64,000 bases of DNA from Candidatus Eiseniibacteriota bacterium (GTDB taxonomy: Bacteria > Eisenbacteria > RBG-16-71-46 > CAIMUX01), in contig JACKCR010000002.1 of assembly GCA_020633975.1 (NCBI GenBank), positions 2,108,001-2,172,000 of the forward strand, given 5' to 3'. Below, piece by piece: positions 60,567-64,000 of the stretch (its first letter is position 1; each line of letters begins with the position of its first letter). The position numbers and the translations under genes were made by a program. The notes beneath the pieces are model-generated. The model was given only the letters and a program-made list of their open reading frames with translations, was not told the origin of the DNA and ran no database searches.

Positions 60567-60685
60567 CCACCGCTTCGGGAAGCCTCGGCGCAGCCGCACG
60601 CCGTCCTAGATTGCGGAGACGGCGAGGCTTGGCTCAACCGCCGGAACACGAGAGATCGGACCGAACGAGACGCTCCCGCGTGCGG

Positions 60686-61843
60686 TCAGCGGAGCTGGAC
60701 GCCGAATCCGAACGTGTGATACTGGACTCTCTCGAGTCCCGTCGCTTGCGGAACGCTCGCGAAGTCGTATCCCACGTGGATCTGCCCCAGCACTCCATCT
60801 GGAGGTTCGGCCGCGAACGCCAGACCGAAGCCGATCGTGTAGTCCTGGATCTGTCCGTCCTTATCCTCGATGCGCCCGTATCGGAGCGCGACGACGTTCA
60901 GAACCTTCACCTCTGCTCCGTAGTGTTGGATGTCTCGGTCGCGCCGACCAAAGGTGAAGTGGTCGACGGAGAGGTTGTCGAAGGCGAGGAAACCCTGAAT
61001 CACCGGCCCCAGCGGTTCGAGGCGTCCGAACGACCCTTCGACGGCAAACCCGACGTGATCCCGGACGACGAGGGGATCGGAGATGTTCTGTTGGTCGTAG
61101 TCGAGCCGGTTGTCGTGTGCGTTCTTCTTTGCCGCACCGAACCGAAAGCGCAGGTAGGAGTCGTGCTTCCAGTCGGCGTCTCCCAGCGACTCCAGGTCGA
61201 TCCGGTAGGTGACCAGCATCCCGAGATCGATGTCGGTAGCGTCAGCCTTGCCAGCGAGGTGTTCGGGAAGCGCCCAATCGGGGGCGAGGTCCACCCAGAA
61301 CCATTTGAAGTTCGCTCCAAGACCCACCTGCAGGTCCTGGGTCCGCCCCGTGATCAGTTCCAATGCTTCAACTCCGACTCCGAACAGTCTCGTGTACTCG
61401 GTGCTCACGAATGACCCCACTACCTGCCCATCTTCGGTCACCGCCTCCGACTCCCCATAGTCGAGGTCCGTATAATGGAACCCGGCGCCGAACCCTCGGT
61501 AGCTGCCAGCCACACCGTAGCTGTGGACATGGACATCGTCCGCCAGGTCGGGAACCAAGTGGGCCGTGGACCAGGGAGACATCCAGAGCGACGGCTGCAT
61601 GCCCAACGCGCCTGGGTTCCACCAGGCGGCGTTCGGCCCCTCGGCAATGGCCGTGAAGGCCCGTCCCATCCCCTGTGCTCGCGCATTCGGAACGAGGTTC
61701 TGAGACTGCGCGCCGGAAGTAACCTGTGCGAATGCGGGCGCGGCGATCACACAGGACAGAACCGCGACGAATGCGGCGATCGATCCGTACCGTGCTCGCC
61801 CCGGCACGAACGAGAGAAACGCAACGAAGTCGTGGAAGGTCAT
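60686..61843 (-). CDS. PorV/UPF0164-like outer-membrane beta-barrel protein (copy 1)
   Basis: 385 residues with a signal peptide ending IAAPAFA (about residue 39). The mature start AQGMGRAFTAIAEGPNAAWW-NPGAL is the hallmark of PorV/UPF0164 family barrels. The rest alternates in beta strands and ends in an aromatic/Leu residue pattern (YHTFGFGVQLR). PorV shuttles secreted proteins of the type 9 system, and others transport hydrophobic compounds. The ATG at 61843 has GGAG seven bases upstream. It shares its layout and many segments with the partial gene at 63073. Confidence 0.85.
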   Translation of the reverse strand: MTFHDFVAFLSFVPGRARYGSIAAFVAVLSCVIAAPAFAQVTSGAQSQNLVPNARAQGMGRAFTAIAEGPNAAWWNPGALGMQPSLWMSPWSTAHLVPDLADDVHVHSYGVAGSYRGFGAGFHYTDLDYGESEAVTEDGQVVGSFVSTEYTRLFGVGVEALELITGRTQDLQVGLGANFKWFWVDLAPDWALPEHLAGKADATDIDLGMLVTYRIDLESLGDADWKHDSYLRFRFGAAKKNAHDNRLDYDQQNISDPLVVRDHVGFAVEGSFGRLEPLGPVIQGFLAFDNLSVDHFTFGRRDRDIQHYGAEVKVLNVVALRYGRIEDKDGQIQDYTIGFGLAFAAEPPDGVLGQIHVGYDFASVPQATGLERVQYHTFGFGVQLR

Positions 61844-62178
61844 GGATTCTCCGGTTCGAAGATGAAAGAGCCCAAACGCCCGCAGGGTAGGAGAGCGACG
61901 AGGACCAGACGTGTTCCCCCGGAGTGTACGGAACGATCTCATCGCCGTCGAGTGCTCGAGCAGGTGAGCCCACGGGGGCCGGCGACTCCTCAGAGTATTC
62001 GTACAAGGTGGATCCATCGCGGACGCCAGTTGGATCCTTCGAGGATCCGTGTTTGCACACTCAACGTCTCGGCCGCGTCGAACGACCTATCGTCCGTCTT
62101 GACCCCGTTCTGTGATACGCTCCTTCTGGTCGTCCCCCATCGCCACATCCTGAGGCCGCCATGCAAGGAGAACGCACC
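61844..62178. other. Divergent intergenic region
   Basis: About 335 bases between the leftward barrel gene and the rightward DNRLRE gene. Both promoters must lie here. A TTGACC at about 62099 and GATACG nearby have the wrong spacing. I see no repeat or RNA gene. Confidence 0.5.
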
Positions 62179-62991
62179 ATGGGAACTATCGGGTTCTGCC
62201 GGATCACTCTGCCCATCGTCCTCGCCGCGTCCTTCCACCTGTTCCCGACTGCGCCACACGCAGAAGTTCTGGCTCCGGAAGCCGACTCGTCAGTGCGTGG
62301 CGACTTGACCGTACGCAGAAACGACAACTACGGCTGCGACCCGGTCTTGCTCGTAGGGGGTTCCCGCGATGGCGAAGCCTACGGAGAGCCGGACGCCATC
62401 CGTTCGTTCCTGCGCTTCGACCTGTCTGGGATCACTGGGCAGGTCTCGTCGGCGACGCTAGAGCTGACCGTCGACGGGTTCCGCTCGGACAATCCACCGC
62501 AGGTCTTCGATCTCTCCGTTCACCGCGTCCTCGGAAGCTGGAACGAGGGAGACGGCAACGAGTGCGGCCCGTGGTCCAACCCCGCTGGCTGCACCGATGT
62601 CGACTCTGCAGAAGGGATCGCGTGGGACGGCACCGACGAGAACAACCAGACGCAACCGAGCTTCGATCCCGCCCCCGCCGCCGAATTGAGTGTGAACGAG
62701 GTGACGACCCAGACGGGGGACGTGGTCGTCTTCGACGTGACGGACCTGGTTCGGGATTGGCTGACCGGGAACGCAGCGAACTATGGACTCGTGATCCGGG
62801 ACGTCACGAGCGACGGGACCTTCCGTCACATGGGCTTCTCGTCGCGCGAAGTCGATTCGTTCGTCTTCGAGTGCCCGATCTGGCCGTCCCCGACGCCGGG
62901 CCCGCGCCTTCGGATCAACCAACCGATACCGGTCGAGAAGAAATCGTGGGGACAGATCAAGAGCATCTACGCGCCGAAGAGCAGCAAGTAG
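62179..62991 (+). CDS. Secreted DNRLRE-type protein
   Basis: 270 residues. Signal peptide MGTIGFCRITLPIVLAASFH ... PHAE. The mature part begins VLAPEADSSVRGDLTVRRND and has AIRSFLRFDLSGITGQVSSA, VHRVLGSWNEGDGNECGPWS and VVVFDVTDLVRDWLTGNAAN, the DNRLRE/CBM96-like beta-sandwich seen in secreted proteins of FCB and Myxococcota-type bacteria. The ATG at 62179 is chosen because AAGGAG lies 8 bases upstream; ATG 62161 would add six residues. It ends SWGQIKSIYAPKSSK with no sorting domain. It sits between two barrel genes. Confidence 0.82.
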   Translation: MGTIGFCRITLPIVLAASFHLFPTAPHAEVLAPEADSSVRGDLTVRRNDNYGCDPVLLVGGSRDGEAYGEPDAIRSFLRFDLSGITGQVSSATLELTVDGFRSDNPPQVFDLSVHRVLGSWNEGDGNECGPWSNPAGCTDVDSAEGIAWDGTDENNQTQPSFDPAPAAELSVNEVTTQTGDVVVFDVTDLVRDWLTGNAANYGLVIRDVTSDGTFRHMGFSSREVDSFVFECPIWPSPTPGPRLRINQPIPVEKKSWGQIKSIYAPKSSK

Positions 62992-63072
62992 AGGGAGAGT
63001 TGCGCGGAGTGAGAGCGCAGCAGCTGGTGCGAGCGCCGACTGGGAGCGACGAGACCACCGGGGCCCGCTCCG

Positions 63073-64000
63073 TCAGCGCAGTTCGACGCTGAGCGCGATG
63101 CTGTCGTGGAGGACGTGACTCAGCCCCGTGGCTTGTGGCACCTCTGCATGGTCGTACTGGAACCGGACGCTCCGAACCGATCCGCCACGGAACGGGAACG
63201 AGAATCCGACCCCGTACCCTTCGGTCGAGTCGGTGATCGCTCCGTCCTTGTCCTCGATGTGCCCTCGACGGAGAGACACCATGTTGAGCAGCGTCAGCTC
63301 CCCGCCCCAGTGCTGGATGTCCCGCCTCCCCAAGCTGGACGAGATGTGGTCGATGCTCGCGACGGCCTGGACGATCGGCCCGAGTGGCTCGAGTCGACCG
63401 AACGTGCCATCGATTGCGAGTCCTAGACACGTTCTCCGCAAGAGCGGGTCGGACTCGTTCTGCTCGTCGTAGTCGATGGTGCTGTCGAGGAAGTTCTTGA
63501 GGACCGCTCCGCCTCGGAACCGGAGGGAAGAGTCTCCGGCCCATTCGGACTCGCCGAGATCGAGAGGAACTTCGTAGCCGACCAGCGCGCCGAGGTCGAA
63601 GTCCCAGCCCGAACCAGATTCTCCGACCCGCTCCGGCGCGGCCCAATCGGGTTTCAGATCGACCGAGAACCTCTTCAGGTTCATGCCCACGCCGACGGAG
63701 AGTGGGCCGGGCCGGTGGCCGGTCAGAGATACGAGGTCGAGCCCCCCACCCAGGAGCAGGGTGTACTCCGAGGAGTCGCCGAAATCCGACGAACCGTAGT
63801 CCAGATTGGAGAGGTGGAACGAGAACCCTGTCCCCTTGCGGGCACCAACGATGCCGTAGCTGTTGAACTGCACATCCGCGAACTCCGGCACGAGATCCGC
63901 GGAGGACCAGGGTGACATCGAGATCGACGTCTGGAGAGCCAGGCTCCCCGGGTTCCACCACGTCGCGTTCGGCCCCTCCGCGATGGCCGTGAACGCCCGT
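63073..64000 (-). CDS. PorV/UPF0164-like outer-membrane protein (copy 2, N-terminus cut off)
   Basis: The frame is open through the right edge. The visible part begins RAFTAIAEGPNATWWNPGSL and ends VLHDSIALSVELR. It aligns segment by segment with copy 1: FGRLEPLGP-IVQ, DIQHWGGELTLLNMVSLRRG/IEDKDG and EVPQATGLSHV. So it is a paralogue. About 309 residues are seen; the signal peptide and first strands lie beyond the window. Lipid or hydrophobic transport, or a role in protein secretion, is inferred from the family. Confidence 0.85.
   Translation of the reverse strand, partial: RAFTAIAEGPNATWWNPGSLALQTSISMSPWSSADLVPEFADVQFNSYGIVGARKGTGFSFHLSNLDYGSSDFGDSSEYTLLLGGGLDLVSLTGHRPGPLSVGVGMNLKRFSVDLKPDWAAPERVGESGSGWDFDLGALVGYEVPLDLGESEWAGDSSLRFRGGAVLKNFLDSTIDYDEQNESDPLLRRTCLGLAIDGTFGRLEPLGPIVQAVASIDHISSSLGRRDIQHWGGELTLLNMVSLRRGHIEDKDGAITDSTEGYGVGFSFPFRGGSVRSVRFQYDHAEVPQATGLSHVLHDSIALSVELR

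Overview
The window is GC-rich bacterial chromosome with few gaps. Ribosomal, polymerase and tRNA genes are vertically inherited in type. The secreted proteins carry features typical of the FCB superphylum and neighbouring candidate phyla: a C-terminal FlgD-like sorting tail (PNYPNPFPS followed by a two-sheet domain) on a secreted deiminase, and two PorV/UPF0164-like outer-membrane barrels. My best inference is an uncultured FCB-related lineage (Eisenbacteria- or Krumholzibacteria-like). The sequence alone does not fix the phylum.

Region 1 (1-14.6 kb, minus strand). After a truncated secreted protein, the information-processing superoperon reads thrT(TGT)-tyr-gly-thr(GGT)-tuf-secE-nusG-rplK-rplA-rplJ-rplL-rpoB-rpoC. 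A near-consensus sigma-70 promoter (14565-14593) drives it and an intrinsic-like hairpin lies after rpoC. Internal RNA structures include a terminator-like attenuator between rplL and rpoB and a stem-loop separating the rplJ Shine-Dalgarno from its start codon.

Region 2 (14.7-33.8 kb, minus strand). A dense run of housekeeping genes: cysS, ddl, an exonuclease/DUF294/symporter/DUF4212 cassette, a membrane PP2C phosphatase, ispF-ispD, radA, dnaB, a type-4 uracil-DNA glycosylase, coaBC, gmk and yicC. Many genes are translationally coupled (ATGA, GTGA overlaps). Several enzymes carry unusually long disordered linkers.

Region 3 (33.9-47.8 kb). A Mak-type fructokinase, a regulatory-looking intergenic stretch, an unknown helical protein, then about 1 kb without genes that holds a 41-42 bp degenerate repeat array whose orientation flips midway. 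Next comes an apparently complete trans-4-hydroxy-L-proline degradation operon: epimerase, D-hydroxyproline dehydrogenase (two polypeptides), deaminase and 2-oxoglutarate semialdehyde dehydrogenase, followed by a secreted gamma-glutamyltransferase. A proline iminopeptidase is divergent from it. Together they look like a route from proline/hydroxyproline-rich peptides (collagen-like) to 2-oxoglutarate.

Region 4 (47.9-64 kb). Accessory genes: DinB-like protein, MATE pump, secreted peptidylarginine-deiminase-like enzyme, GcvR-like ACT protein, M48 metallopeptidase, HNH nuclease, MOSC protein, YhbY, ferritin, histidine phosphatase, GNAT, two PorV-like barrels and a DNRLRE-type secreted protein. 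This part is full of minisatellites (periods 15, 18, 43, 60 bp). Several sit inside reading frames. A 20-21 bp motif recurs 13 times across the window, both in intergenic DNA and as in-frame protein linkers.
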